Positions 42,848 to 52,994 are shown, counted from the first letter of the stretch. The stretch: 64,000 nt of DNA from JAWXCE01 sp033764775 (GCA_033764775.1 JANRIQ010000018.1:248001-312000); one strand, 5' to 3'. The notes: generated by a model not told the origin, from the letters alone. Translations and numbers: made by a program.

Positions 42848-43954
42848 TCACGATTTGGTGGCCGCCGCCGCGGCGGTCGCCGCCGCCGGGTCGCCGGCGC
42901 GAAGCATGCCGTTCGGGTTGAGCACCACGTCGTCGGACGCGCTCAGCCCTCCGATCACCTCCACGACGCGGCCCAGATCGCGGCCGAGCGTCACCGCCCT
43001 GAACTGCACCGCGCCCGCCTCGACCACGGCCACATGCGGGCGCCCGTCACGGGTGAACACCGCGCTGCTCGGCACCAGAGCGGCGGCGACCGTCTTCTGC
43101 TGGAACTCGGCGTGGCCGGCAAGGCCGGCCGGCACCCGCCCGCCGGGGTTCGGCAGCGCCAGTTCAACGCGCATGGTGCCTGACGACCTTTCGATGGATT
43201 TGGACATCCGCGCAACCCGCGCCTGGAACTTCTCCTCGCCGAACGGGCCGAAGACGACGGCGACCGGCTCGCCCTCCCGCACGGCGCTCAGCGCGGTTTG
43301 CGGCACATCCACCACGACCCTCAAATCGTCGATGCGCGCGATGCGGAACATGGGCGTGGCGTCCGAGGCGGCGTCGCCGACGACAAGATTGCCGATTTCC
43401 ACGTTGCGCTCCACGATGATGCCCGCGAACGGCGCGCGCACCTGACGGAAGGCGAGAAGCTGGTCGAGGCGCCGGACTTCGGCCACGGCGGCGTCACGGT
43501 CGGCGATGGCGACGTTGAGCTGCGAGCGCCGGTCGTCGAGGGTCGCCTCGCTGGCGAAATCCTTCCCCGCAAGGGTTGCTGTGCGCTTGAGGTTGGCGTC
43601 GGCGACGGCGACGCGGGCTTCAGCCTGCGCGACGGAGGCCTGCGCGCGATCGCGGTTGCGCTCGATCTCCGGCGCGTCGATGACCGCGAGCACAGCGCCC
43701 TCGGCCACGGCGTCGCCGATGTCGGCGGCGCGGCTGGCGACGAAGCCGTTGACCCGCGCGTAAAGGCTGGCCTCCTTGTCCGGCTCGGCGATGACGGGCA
43801 ACCGGATCGGTTCTGAGGCGGCGCCGGGCTTCGGCTTGGCTGTGCGCACCTGCGCCGGAGCGTCCTGGGCCGCGGCCGCGCCTGCGACCGTCATCTGATG
43901 CGCCGCGGTCAGCAGCAGTCCGAGCAAGGGCGTGCGAACGAATGTCAGCGTCAT
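42848..43954 (-). CDS. RND efflux periplasmic adaptor (membrane fusion protein)
   Basis: 368 residues; the ATG at 43954 has AGGA at 8 bp (43963 is an alternative). A signal peptide is followed by a biotinyl-lipoyl split domain (ASLYARVNGFVASRAADIGD near residue 65 and APFAGIIVERNVEIGNLV near 175), a coiled-coil hairpin with VAQAEARVAVADANLKR, and a beta-barrel end. It links the permease upstream to an outer-membrane channel, which is not in the window. It lies 22 bp downstream of the permease. Confidence 0.92.
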   Translation of the reverse strand: MTLTFVRTPLLGLLLTAAHQMTVAGAAAAQDAPAQVRTAKPKPGAASEPIRLPVIAEPDKEASLYARVNGFVASRAADIGDAVAEGAVLAVIDAPEIERNRDRAQASVAQAEARVAVADANLKRTATLAGKDFASEATLDDRRSQLNVAIADRDAAVAEVRRLDQLLAFRQVRAPFAGIIVERNVEIGNLVVGDAASDATPMFRIARIDDLRVVVDVPQTALSAVREGEPVAVVFGPFGEEKFQARVARMSKSIERSSGTMRVELALPNPGGRVPAGLAGHAEFQQKTVAAALVPSSAVFTRDGRPHVAVVEAGAVQFRAVTLGRDLGRVVEVIGGLSASDDVVLNPNGMLRAGDPAAATAAAAATKS

Positions 43955-43976
43955 CGGGCTCATCCTGTGGACGGGG

Positions 43977-46900
43977 TTAAGTGTTGCTCATGGCGGCGGC
44001 TGGCGCGCGCGCTTCGGCCGGCTCGGCCTCGCGCCTTGTCGCTTTCCGGCGCAGCAGCGTCACCGCGACGGGAGCCAGAACCAGGGTGCCGATGGTGCCG
44101 AGCACGAGGCCGCCGATCACCGCGCGGCCGAGCGGCGCGTTCTGTTCGCCGCCGTCGCCGAGGCCGAGCGCCATGGGGATCATGCCGATGATCATGGCGG
44201 ATGCGGTCATGAGCACGGGCCGGAGCCGCGTCGCGGCGGCGTCGAGTGCGGCGGTGACGCTGTCCTTGCCCTGCTCCATCAGGTCGCGGGCGAAGCTGAC
44301 CACGAGCACGCTGTTGGCGGTGGAGACGCCGAGCACCATGATGAAGCCGGTGAGCGCCGGCACGCTGAGATACGTCCCCGTGGCGTAGAGGCCGAACACC
44401 GCGCCGGAGATCGCCATGGGCAGGGCCGCAAGAGAGGCGAGCGGCAGCGTCCACGACTGGAAATTGACCACGAGGACGAGGTAGACGAGCACGATGGAGA
44501 CAAGAATGCCGCCGGCCAGCTCAGCATACGCGGTGCTCATGGCCGCCGCTTGTCCGCCGAGCGTGATCGTGTTGCCGGGCTTGAGGCCGGCGCGAGCGCT
44601 CGCGACGACGCCCTCCACCTCTTCGAGCACGCCGCCCAGATCGCGCCCCGACACGTTGATGAGCACGTTGTAGGAGGGCTGCAGCGTCGCGCGGCTGATG
44701 TTGGCCGGTATTTTGCGCTCAGCGGCGGAGGTGAAGGTGCGCAGCAGAACCGAGCCGCCCCGCGAGGTGGTGACGGGCGTGTTCAGCACCTCCTCCAGCG
44801 AGCGCACGCGGTCGGGCGGCGTTTGCACCGCCACGATATAGCTGATGCCGGCGTCGGCCCAATAGCTCGATTGCACAACCGCGCTCGACGACAGCGAAAC
44901 GAGAAGCGCGTTGGCGATGGCCTCCTGCGTCACGCCCAGTTGCCCGGCGCGCGATTTGTCCACCGTGATGCGGTATTCGGGCCAGTCGGTGATCTGACGG
45001 ATCATCACATCGGTCGCGCCGGGGATTTTTCGCACCTGCTCGGCGATGGAGCGGGCGGCGGCCAGGTTGCCTGGCGCGTCGCGGCCTGAGATGCGCACGT
45101 CCATGGCCCCGGCGGAGGAGCCGTTGAGAGTCTGACCCACAATGTCGCCGGCGCGGAAATAGGCCGTCACATCGGGGAAACGCTCTTTCAGCATCGCCGA
45201 AATCTGACGTCGGTATTCGGCTGTGGGCGCGTGCCCAGGCGCGAGCTGGATGAGCATCTCGCCCTCGCCCGAGGCCGAGGTGAGGCTGTCCACCCAGGCG
45301 AGGTTGATGGGGTCGGGCACGCCGATGTTCTCGACGATGGCTTGCAGTTCGCCCGGCCGGACGATGGCCCGGACCTCGCGCTGAATGTCGGCGAAAATGC
45401 GCGCGGTTTCCTCAAGCCGCGAGCCGCTCGGCGCGCGCAGATGAAGGCGCAACGCGCCCGTGTCCACCGTGGGGAAGAACTCCCGGCCGAGATTGGGCAC
45501 GGTGAGGCCCGCGCCGACGACGACGCCCGCCGCCAGCAGCACCGGCAGGATGCGCAGCCGGAACAGGCCCGCGAGAAACGCGCGGTAGCCGTCGCGCATG
45601 GCGTCGAGGCCGCGCTCCACACCGTGGTGCATGCGCGCGAAAACCGAGCGCTTGCCGCTCCGCTTCGCCTCGATCTCGGCCGGTAGCATGAGGTAAGCGA
45701 GCGTCGGCACCAGCGTGCGCGACAAGAGGAACGACGCGATCATGGCGAAGACGACGGCGAGCGCCAGCGGCGCGAACACGTAGGACGGCGCGCCCGACAG
45801 GAAAAACACGGGCAGGAAGACGATGCAAATGCATGTGGTCGAGACGAACTCAGGGAACACCACCTGCTGGGCGCCGTCGATGATGGCCTGCCGGAGCGGC
45901 TTGCCTTCATCCACGTTGCGGTTGATGTTTTCGATCTCGACAAGCGCGTTGTCCACAAGGATGCCGATGGCGAGGGCCAGCCCGCCGAGCGTCATCAGGT
46001 TGAAGGTGTAGCCGAGCGCGCTGAGCGCCGTGATGGAGGCGAGCACTGAAAGAGGTATGGAGATCAGCACGATCGCCGTGGAGCGCAGGCTGCCGATGAA
46101 AAGGATTACGACGAAGGCGACGAGCGCGCCGACGAGCGCCCCCTCCTTCACCACGCTGTCGACCGCGTTTGCGACAAACGTTGATTGGTCGAAAATCGGC
46201 TCAATGCGCGTGCCCTCGGGCGCTGCGGCGCGGATGGTCGGCAGCCGGTCAAGCACCTGGCGTACGATATCCACGGTGGAGGCGTTGCCGAGCTTTAAAA
46301 GCTGCACGATGACGCCCGGCTCGCCGTCCACGCGCGCAACGTTCGTCGACACCGCTCCGCCGTCGCGGACATTGGCCACGTCGCGCAGGAAAATCACCCG
46401 CCCATTCACCTCGCGCAATGGCAGGTCGTTAAAGGCCGCGACCGTCTCCGGGCTCGAATTGAGCGAGACGAAGAGCTCGCGCGCGCCCTCGCGCACCGTG
46501 CCCGAGGGGAGCGTCAGGTTCTGCGCGGTCACGGCCCGCGACACGTCGTTGGCCGAAAGGCCATAAGCGCGCAAGCGGTCTGGGTCGAGATCGACCATGA
46601 TCTGGCGGGCCTCGCCGCCATAGGGCAGCGTCATGCGGATGCCTGGGATGGTCTGGATCTGCGAGCGGAGTTGAAGGCGGGCGTAGTCGTAAAGCTGAGA
46701 CTCGGTGAGCGAGTAGGACGAGAGCGCCAGCTGCAGGATCGGCACGCTGCCTTGAGAATAGCGCACGACGAGCGGCGGCTGCGTGCCCGGCGGCATGCGG
46801 CGCAGGATGGTTTGCGATACGGCCGTCACCTGCGTCAAGGCCCGGTCGATGGCGGCGCCCGGCTGGAATTCGATACGCACGATGCCAATGCCGTTAACCG

Positions 46901-47153
46901 TCTGGGACTCGACGCTTTTGATGTCGTCGACGTTGTTGAGGATGGAAATCTCGCTGAAGGAGGTGATCTTGGAGGCCATCTCCTGCGAGTTCAGGCCGCT
47001 ATATGTCCACACCACTGTGACTGCGGGAATATCGATATTGGGAAGAATATCGGTGGAAGTCCGCCGTATCGCCGATGCGCCCGCAAGCAAGATGAGAACG
47101 GCGAGGACGGCGATCGTGTAAGGGCGGCGTAGGGCGTAGGCGACAATCCACAT
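43977..47153 (-). CDS. RND efflux permease (AcrB/MexB superfamily, HAE-type)
   Basis: 1058 residues with the RND layout: N-terminal TM1, two large periplasmic loops and two groups of six TMs (about 340-500 and 860-1040). Typical motifs are GGLALAIGILVDNALVEIEN near 395 (TM4 proton-relay Asp) and VLGVSTANSVLVVSFARD near 935 (TM10). Two-thirds match to hydrophobe/amphiphile pumps; drug or solvent export is likely, substrate unknown. It precedes its adaptor gene; the usual order is adaptor first. Confidence 0.93.
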   Translation of the reverse strand: MWIVAYALRRPYTIAVLAVLILLAGASAIRRTSTDILPNIDIPAVTVVWTYSGLNSQEMASKITSFSEISILNNVDDIKSVESQTVNGIGIVRIEFQPGAAIDRALTQVTAVSQTILRRMPPGTQPPLVVRYSQGSVPILQLALSSYSLTESQLYDYARLQLRSQIQTIPGIRMTLPYGGEARQIMVDLDPDRLRAYGLSANDVSRAVTAQNLTLPSGTVREGARELFVSLNSSPETVAAFNDLPLREVNGRVIFLRDVANVRDGGAVSTNVARVDGEPGVIVQLLKLGNASTVDIVRQVLDRLPTIRAAAPEGTRIEPIFDQSTFVANAVDSVVKEGALVGALVAFVVILFIGSLRSTAIVLISIPLSVLASITALSALGYTFNLMTLGGLALAIGILVDNALVEIENINRNVDEGKPLRQAIIDGAQQVVFPEFVSTTCICIVFLPVFFLSGAPSYVFAPLALAVVFAMIASFLLSRTLVPTLAYLMLPAEIEAKRSGKRSVFARMHHGVERGLDAMRDGYRAFLAGLFRLRILPVLLAAGVVVGAGLTVPNLGREFFPTVDTGALRLHLRAPSGSRLEETARIFADIQREVRAIVRPGELQAIVENIGVPDPINLAWVDSLTSASGEGEMLIQLAPGHAPTAEYRRQISAMLKERFPDVTAYFRAGDIVGQTLNGSSAGAMDVRISGRDAPGNLAAARSIAEQVRKIPGATDVMIRQITDWPEYRITVDKSRAGQLGVTQEAIANALLVSLSSSAVVQSSYWADAGISYIVAVQTPPDRVRSLEEVLNTPVTTSRGGSVLLRTFTSAAERKIPANISRATLQPSYNVLINVSGRDLGGVLEEVEGVVASARAGLKPGNTITLGGQAAAMSTAYAELAGGILVSIVLVYLVLVVNFQSWTLPLASLAALPMAISGAVFGLYATGTYLSVPALTGFIMVLGVSTANSVLVVSFARDLMEQGKDSVTAALDAAATRLRPVLMTASAMIIGMIPMALGLGDGGEQNAPLGRAVIGGLVLGTIGTLVLAPVAVTLLRRKATRREAEPAEARAPAAAMSNT

Positions 47154-47617
47154 AACACATGCCTAATCGATTGCGCGGCGATTTCGCGTCTCACATCTAC
47201 ACGATTTTAGAAACACGGTCTTGAGAAAGAGGCGGCGCCGACATGCGACAAGACGGAGGGTCGGTCACTTTTGCGTCAGGCGCCGCGCAAGCCTTTGGAT
47301 CGCGGCGACTTTATGTTGCGATTGCGTGAGCGTCCAAACCGCAGCATGGCGTTTCTCAACCGGACGGCGCATTCAGGGCGACGGCGCGCGGCGTTGGCAC
47401 AGGCGGCATGCCGGCCAGACGCCTCGAGCAGCGTCGGAGACGAAGACGCTGGGCGCCGTTTGCAGCCGTCTGTCTCGTACTCTGCCCCGTGCTATCAACC
47501 GCCTCGCTGGATCGCAAGGAAGCGGTCCATTCTGCGGGCCACGGCCTGGCGTCGAACCCTGTGACAAACCGTGGTTTTCTATCTCAACGGCAATGCTCGG
47601 CAAACTCCGAGACTGCG
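47154..47617. other. Intergenic region between the RND permease and tRNA
   Basis: 464 bp holding the RND promoter. Frames here (47271-47564, 47373-47717) are shadows that partly read through the tRNA. No repeat, regulator gene or second promoter signal is obvious. Confidence 0.5.
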
Positions 47618-47693
47618 TGGTGGGCCTGGCCGGACTCGAACCAGCAACCAGACGGTTATGAGCCGTCAGCTCTAACCATTGAGCTACAGGCCC
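47618..47693 (-). tRNA. tRNA with CAT anticodon (elongator Met or Ile2)
   Basis: The minus strand from 47693 forms a full cloverleaf: acceptor GGGCCTG/CAGGCCC, D arm, anticodon stem GACGG/CCGTC with loop CTCATAA (anticodon CAT), T arm GCTGG-TTCGAGT-CCGGC and encoded CCA (47618-47620). A CAT anticodon with CTCATAA loop can be elongator Met or lysidine-modified Ile2; I cannot decide by eye. It is not initiator-like (no three G-C pairs in the anticodon stem). Confidence 0.92.
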
Positions 47694-47812
47694 CACGCAA
47701 CGCGCGCGTTTAAGCATTACCGGCGATCCGGGCGCGCATCAAGCGGCGAACCGCCTTGGCAAGGCCGCGCGGGCGTGGCACATGGTCAGCGCGAAGAAAA
47801 GAGGAGGCGCCC

Positions 47813-48544
47813 TTGCGTTGCTTTGTAATCGCGTTCACAGCCGCGCTCGCCGCCGTCGCTCTGGGAGGCGCAAACGCCATGGCCGAAACCGCTGACAAGC
47901 CCGTCGCCCGCACCATCCGCCTGGATGCGACGGGGTCGGTCGCCGCCAAGCCCGACATGGCCCGCATTACCCTCGGCGTGGCGGCGGAGGCCGACACCGC
48001 CCGCGCCGCGCTCGATCAGAACTCGGCGGCCATGGCGCGGGTGGTCGAAGCGTTGAAAGCCGCAGGCCTTGGCGAGGACGACATTCAAACGGTCGATTTC
48101 ACCGTGCGCCCGCGCTACGAGACGAACAAAGGGGACGGCCGCAACCTGCTGGTCGGCTACCGGGTGCTGAACCTGGTGCGCATCGGAGTGCGCCAGATCG
48201 CCCGCCTGGGAGAGGTATTGGACAAGGCAGTCGCGCAAGGATCCAATGAGATGGGCGGCATAGAGTTCACGCTCGTCGACCCGACCGCCCTGCTCGATGA
48301 GGCGCGCCGCCGGGCCATGGCGAGCGCCAAGGACAAAGCTGAGCTTTACGCCGCCGCGGCCGGCGCGCGTCTCGGGCGCGTGCTTAGCATCGACGAGACC
48401 TCGGCGCAGCCATGGCGATCGCGAGCCATGGCCGCGACCCGGCTCGACGCCAAGGCGTTCGACGCCCCCATCCAGCCCGGCGAGGCCGAACTCCAAGTTA
48501 ACGTTTCGGTGCTATGGGAGCTGATCGACCCCATCAAGCCATGA
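47813..48544 (+). CDS. SIMPL domain (DUF541) periplasmic protein
   Basis: 243 residues from a TTG at 47813 with GAGGAGG 7 bp upstream. A signal peptide (CFVIAFTAALAAVALGGANA, about 3-24) is followed by the SIMPL fold: KPDMARITLGVAAEADTAR near 50, LGEDDIQTVDFTVRPRY near 90 and AMASAKDKAELYAAAAG near 185. Such proteins are linked to oxidative-stress defence or envelope functions, mechanism unknown. Its end is 106 bp from the sensor kinase start. Confidence 0.88.
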   Translation: MRCFVIAFTAALAAVALGGANAMAETADKPVARTIRLDATGSVAAKPDMARITLGVAAEADTARAALDQNSAAMARVVEALKAAGLGEDDIQTVDFTVRPRYETNKGDGRNLLVGYRVLNLVRIGVRQIARLGEVLDKAVAQGSNEMGGIEFTLVDPTALLDEARRRAMASAKDKAELYAAAAGARLGRVLSIDETSAQPWRSRAMAATRLDAKAFDAPIQPGEAELQVNVSVLWELIDPIKP

Positions 48545-48649
48545 GGCGATGCCCCAGGCGAACGGTTCAGCGTTGCTTTGCCGCCGCCGTGTGACATACT
48601 CGCAGCTTGAGCAAGGCTCGCCACCACGCGACTGTGAGCGTACGGCGCC

Positions 48650-51600
48650 ATGATGAACAGTTGGCTGATCATATTCGCGGCGCTCGCGTATGTGGGCTTT
48701 CTGTTCGCGGTCGCTTACTATGGCGACATCCAGGCGCGCCGGCGCCGTCACCCGCAGAGCCGCAAGAACATCTACGCCCTGTCGCTCGCGGTGTACTGCA
48801 CGTCGTGGACGTTTTTCGGCAGCGTCGGCTCATCCGCCGCCACGGGGCTGGACTTTCTCGCCGTCTATCTCGGCCCCATCCTGATGTTCACCGCCGGGCT
48901 GCCGCTCATCCGGCGCATCGTGCGGCTGAGCAAGGCGCAGAACATCACCTCCATCGCCGACTTCATCGCCGCGCGCTACGGCAAAAATCCGGGCGTCGCG
49001 GCCATCGTCACCATCATCGCGGTCGCCGGGGTCGTGCCCTACATCGCGTTGCAGCTGAAGGCGGTGTCGCAGTCCGTCACCACCCTGCTCCAGCCGGTCG
49101 GCGCAACTTCGGCTCTAGCCAGCCTGCCGATCGGCGACATCGGGCTCATCATCGCGTTGCTGATGGCGGCCTTCGCCATCCTGTTCGGGACGCGCCACAT
49201 CGACGCCACCGAGCACCAGGAAGGCATGATGCTGGCGGTCGCGACCGAGTCCGCCGTCAAGATCGCCGCGTTTCTGGCGGTCGGCATTTTCATCACGTAC
49301 TGGATGTTCGGCGGGCTTGAAACGCTGTTCACGCTGCTCGCGGCCCGGCCCGATCTGTCCAACCTGTTCGGCAGCCTGAACGGCGGCATGCTGCTCACCG
49401 TCACATTCCTCAGCGCGGTGTGCATCGTGCTGCTGCCGCGTCAGTTCCACGTGGCCATCGTCGAGAACAACTCGCAGGATGAGCTTCGCCGCGCCTCCTG
49501 GCTGTTCCCGCTTTATCTCATCGCCATCAATCTTTTCGTGGTGCCGATCGCCGCGGCGGGCCTGCTCACATTCGGCTCGGGCGCGCACAACGCCGACATG
49601 TTCCTTCTAACGCTGCCCATGTCGGCTGGGGCCGAGACCATCACGCTCATCGCCTTTCTGGGCGGCCTATCGGCGGCGACCGCCATGGTGATCGTGGACA
49701 GCGTCGCCCTGTCGATCATGGTGTGCAACGATCTGGTGATGCCCGTGATGCTGAGGCGCGGCCGATCGTGGCGCCGACAGGACATGGGCGCGCTGCTGCT
49801 GCATGTGCGGCGGGCGGCGATCGTCGTCATCATCCTGCTTGCGTATTTGTTCTATCTCGTGATCGGCGACAGCGAGGCGCTCGCCGGCATCGGTCTGCTC
49901 GCGTTCGTGGCAATCGCGCAGTTCGCGCCGGCTTTCTTCGGCGGCCTCGTATGGCGAAGGGCGACGGCGCGAGGGGCCATCGCGGGCATTATCGCGGGCT
50001 TCATCGTCTGGCTGTACACCCTGCTCTTGCCTTTCCTCATCAAGGCGGGATACGCCTCCCCCGAAATTCTGACCGACGGCCCCTTCGGCGTCGCCTTCCT
50101 GCGCCCGCAGCGCCTCTTCTTCATGGATTTCGAACCGCTCACCCATGGCGTTGTTTGGAGCATGCTCGTCAACTGCGCGGCCTTCATCGCCGTGTCGCTG
50201 ATGCGCAGCCCGGAGCCCATCGAGCGGCTGCAGGCGAACGTCTTTATCGACGACAACCCGCCGCGCAACGCCGCCCCGGCCTTCCGGCCCTGGCGCAGCT
50301 CTGTCACGGTCGAGGATATCCGGCGCACCGTCGCGCGCTATCTCGGGGCCGAGCGCACCGACCGCTCCTTCCGCGACTACGCCATGAACCGCGACGTGGA
50401 GCTGCGCCCCCACGCGGAGGCCGACGCGCATCTCGTACGCTTCTCCGAGAACCTGCTGGCCAGCGCGATTGGCGCGGCATCCTCTCGCCTCGTCATGTCG
50501 CTCACCCTGAGGCGGCGCAATGTCGGCATGAAAAGCGCGCTCAAGCTGCTGGACGATGCGACCGAGGCGCTGCAGTTCAACCGCGACATGCTGGAGTCCG
50601 CGCTGGAGCAGGTGCGCCAGGGCATCGCCGTGTTCGACGCCGACATGCGGCTCATTTGCTGGAACCGGCAATTCCGGGAAATCCTCCAGCTTCCGCCCGA
50701 CCTCGCCCGCTACGGCGCCCAGCTCGACCAAATCGTGCGGCATCTGGCGCGCCGCGGCCGCGCCGCCGGAGACGATGTGGAAGCTGTCGTCTCCGACCGT
50801 CTGCGCAAGTATCTAGTGACCATGGAGACGTTCCAGGAGCGGCTCGACGACCACGGCCAGGCTGTCGAGGTGCGCACCAACGCCATGCCCCAGGGCGGGT
50901 TCGTCGCCACTTACACGGACATCACCGAGCGGGTGGCGGCGGCGGACGCGCTGGCCAGGATCAACGAGACGCTTGAGCGCCGCGTGGCCGAGCGCACCGC
51001 GGAACTCACCGAGGCGAACCGCGCGCTCGCCCTGGCCAAAGGCAAGGCCGACGAAGCCAATCTGGACAAGACCCGATTCCTCGCCGCCGCCAGCCACGAC
51101 CTGTTGCAGCCGCTGAACGCCGCGCGCCTCTACACCTCGAGCCTTGTCGAGCAGGCCGCCGAGACAGAAACGCGGCGGCTTTCGCAAAATGTCGACGCCT
51201 CGCTCGAAGCGGTGGAGGAAATTCTCAACGCGCTGCTCGACATCTCGCGGCTCGACTCCGGCGTCATGAAGCCCGAGGTCACCGCGTTCCCCATCGGCCC
51301 CCTGCTGCAGCAGATGCGGCTCGAATTCGAGCCGCTTGCAAACGAGCGTGGGCTTCGGCTGCATGTCGTGCCCTCAAGCCTTCATGTGCGCTCGGATCGC
51401 AAGCTCCTGCGCCGCCTCTTGCAAAATCTGCTGGCGAACGCGGTCAAATACACGGTCTCCGGGCGGGTGATCGTCGGCTGCAGGCGCCGCGGCGGCTCCG
51501 TGCGCATCGAGGTGCACGACACCGGCCCGGGCATCCCCAGGCAGAAGCAGGCGCTGATCTTCAAAGAGTTCCAGCGGCTGGACAATCCGCGCTCGGTGCG

Positions 51601-52162
51601 CGGCCTCGGCCTCGGCCTGTCCATCGTCGAGCGCATCGGGCGCCTGCTCGACCATCCCATCGCGCTGTCGTCCAAGCTCGGATCGGGATCGAGCTTCATG
51701 GTCACGCTGCCGGCGGCGGCGCAAACAGCGGGGGCGCTCGAAACAAAAGCCGTCGAGCTTCGCCATGGCGCGACCCTGGAGGGTTGCGTGGCGCTGTGCA
51801 TCGACAACGAACCCGCCATCCTCGACGGCATGGCGACCCTGCTGGGCGCCTGGGGATGCCAAACGCTGCGGGCGGGCGGCCTCGCCGAGGCGGCCGAGCG
51901 GCTGTCCGCCGCCCACCCCGCGCCCGACGTCATCCTCGCCGATTTCCACCTCGCCGACGGCACCGGCCTTGACGCCGTCCGCCTGGCGCGCTCCCGGCTC
52001 GGCTACGCCGCCCCGGCCGTCATCATCACCGCGGATCACTCCCAAGCCGTAACGCAAGCGGTGAAAGCCGCCGGGCTTCAGATTCTGCGCAAACCTGTGA
52101 AGCCCGCCGCCCTGCGCGCGCTCATCTCGCAAATCCGCATCCGCCGCCTCGCCGCCGAATGA
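48650..52162 (+). CDS. SLC5-transporter-fused hybrid sensor histidine kinase (CrbS/MxtR-like)
   Basis: 1170 residues. The N-terminal half is an SLC5-type permease with 12-13 membrane segments (SLAVYCTSWTFFGSVGSSAA near 45, to about 510). A cytoplasmic linker and PAS domain follow (DATEALQFNRDMLESALEQV, VRQGIAVFDADMRLICW near 640), then the kinase: His816 in AASHDLLQPLNAARL, an HATPase with NLLANAVKYT and GLGLGLSIVERIG, and a C-terminal receiver with Asp1098 (LADFHLADGTG). This is the architecture of CrbS, which senses acetate-state and controls acetyl-CoA synthetase genes with the regulator CrbR. The adjacent regulator and symporter genes fit that role. Confidence 0.88.
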   Translation: MMNSWLIIFAALAYVGFLFAVAYYGDIQARRRRHPQSRKNIYALSLAVYCTSWTFFGSVGSSAATGLDFLAVYLGPILMFTAGLPLIRRIVRLSKAQNITSIADFIAARYGKNPGVAAIVTIIAVAGVVPYIALQLKAVSQSVTTLLQPVGATSALASLPIGDIGLIIALLMAAFAILFGTRHIDATEHQEGMMLAVATESAVKIAAFLAVGIFITYWMFGGLETLFTLLAARPDLSNLFGSLNGGMLLTVTFLSAVCIVLLPRQFHVAIVENNSQDELRRASWLFPLYLIAINLFVVPIAAAGLLTFGSGAHNADMFLLTLPMSAGAETITLIAFLGGLSAATAMVIVDSVALSIMVCNDLVMPVMLRRGRSWRRQDMGALLLHVRRAAIVVIILLAYLFYLVIGDSEALAGIGLLAFVAIAQFAPAFFGGLVWRRATARGAIAGIIAGFIVWLYTLLLPFLIKAGYASPEILTDGPFGVAFLRPQRLFFMDFEPLTHGVVWSMLVNCAAFIAVSLMRSPEPIERLQANVFIDDNPPRNAAPAFRPWRSSVTVEDIRRTVARYLGAERTDRSFRDYAMNRDVELRPHAEADAHLVRFSENLLASAIGAASSRLVMSLTLRRRNVGMKSALKLLDDATEALQFNRDMLESALEQVRQGIAVFDADMRLICWNRQFREILQLPPDLARYGAQLDQIVRHLARRGRAAGDDVEAVVSDRLRKYLVTMETFQERLDDHGQAVEVRTNAMPQGGFVATYTDITERVAAADALARINETLERRVAERTAELTEANRALALAKGKADEANLDKTRFLAAASHDLLQPLNAARLYTSSLVEQAAETETRRLSQNVDASLEAVEEILNALLDISRLDSGVMKPEVTAFPIGPLLQQMRLEFEPLANERGLRLHVVPSSLHVRSDRKLLRRLLQNLLANAVKYTVSGRVIVGCRRRGGSVRIEVHDTGPGIPRQKQALIFKEFQRLDNPRSVRGLGLGLSIVERIGRLLDHPIALSSKLGSGSSFMVTLPAAAQTAGALETKAVELRHGATLEGCVALCIDNEPAILDGMATLLGAWGCQTLRAGGLAEAAERLSAAHPAPDVILADFHLADGTGLDAVRLARSRLGYAAPAVIITADHSQAVTQAVKAAGLQILRKPVKPAALRALISQIRIRRLAAE

Positions 52163-52254
52163 ACGCGGCCTTCATGCGCGGTTCACCGGCCATGGAACAT
52201 GGGTTGCGCGAGCGCGTTGAATCGCGCAAAGCATTCGCAACTCTGGAGGCCTAG

Positions 52255-52356
52255 ATGGGACGCAGCATGGTTATCGAGATCGCCGTGAAGCAAGCGCTCG
52301 CATTTGCGCCTGCGCTCGCCTCGACCAAACAGTCCGCTTCCGCCGCTCGCCGTTAA
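52255..52356 (+). CDS. Possible 33-residue small protein
   Basis: An ATG with a strong GGAGG site 6 bp upstream opens a 33-codon frame (MGRSMVIEIAVKQALAFAP...) that ends overlapping the regulator stop. The peptide is short and hydrophobic in its middle; no family is known. It could be a real small membrane or regulatory peptide, or an accident. Confidence 0.3.
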   Translation: MGRSMVIEIAVKQALAFAPALASTKQSASAARR

Positions 52357-52994
52357 AGCCCGTCCAAACTTTCGATCTTGTTCACGGCGATGACCGCTTG
52401 GGTGCGGCTGTCGACCTCAAGTTTGCTCAAGATCGCAGAGACATGCGCTTTCACGGTCGCCTCGGACACCCCGAGTTGGAAAGCGATCTGTTTGTTGAGC
52501 AGCCCCTCCCCCAGCATCATGAGCACCCGCATCTGCTGCGGGGTTAGGCTTGCGAGCTTGGCCGCGAAATCGGGCGCAGGATGCGGCTCGGCGGTGGCAT
52601 CGACGCCGGGCGGGGCCCACACTTTTCCATCGAGCACATGGCTCACCGCATCCTTGATGTCGTCGATCGAGAGGGTTTTCGGAATATAGCCCGAGGCGCC
52701 GTACGCCAGACACCGTCTGATGACGGCGGGGTTTTCATTGCCCGAGACCACCACGACCGGAATTTCCGGCGACCGCGTGCGCAGATAGAGCAGCCCGGAA
52801 AATCCCCGCACGCCTGGCATGTTTAGGTCGAGCAGCACGAGATCGACCGCTGAGGCGTCCATAAGCGCGGAAAGATCTTCCAACGAACCGCCTTCGCTAA
52901 TGCGCACGTCGCCGAAATTTTTCTCAAGCGTATGCTTTAGCGCGCCGCGAAAGAGCGGATGATCATCCACAATCACGATGTGATGATGGGTCAT
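52353..52994 (-). CDS. LuxR-family response regulator (CrbR/ErdR-like)
   Basis: 213 residues from the ATG at 52994 (longer to 53042 less likely). Receiver: HHIVIVDDHPLFRGALKHTL with acidic Asp10-Asp11, phospho-acceptor Asp56 (LVLLDLNMPG) and Lys near 106 (SGYIPKTLS). C-terminal LuxR HTH: LTPQQMRVLMMLGEGLLNKQ and GVSEATVKAHVSAILSKL. Gene organisation (convergent next to the SLC5-kinase and divergent from a symporter pair) matches CrbR/ErdR, the activator of the acetate switch. Partnership is inferred from position. Confidence 0.85.
   Translation of the reverse strand: MTHHHIVIVDDHPLFRGALKHTLEKNFGDVRISEGGSLEDLSALMDASAVDLVLLDLNMPGVRGFSGLLYLRTRSPEIPVVVVSGNENPAVIRRCLAYGASGYIPKTLSIDDIKDAVSHVLDGKVWAPPGVDATAEPHPAPDFAAKLASLTPQQMRVLMMLGEGLLNKQIAFQLGVSEATVKAHVSAILSKLEVDSRTQAVIAVNKIESLDGL

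Noticed and set aside
47221..47661. Frame ending GLEPATRRL
   Set aside because: The end is translated from the tRNA on the opposite strand, a common false ORF.
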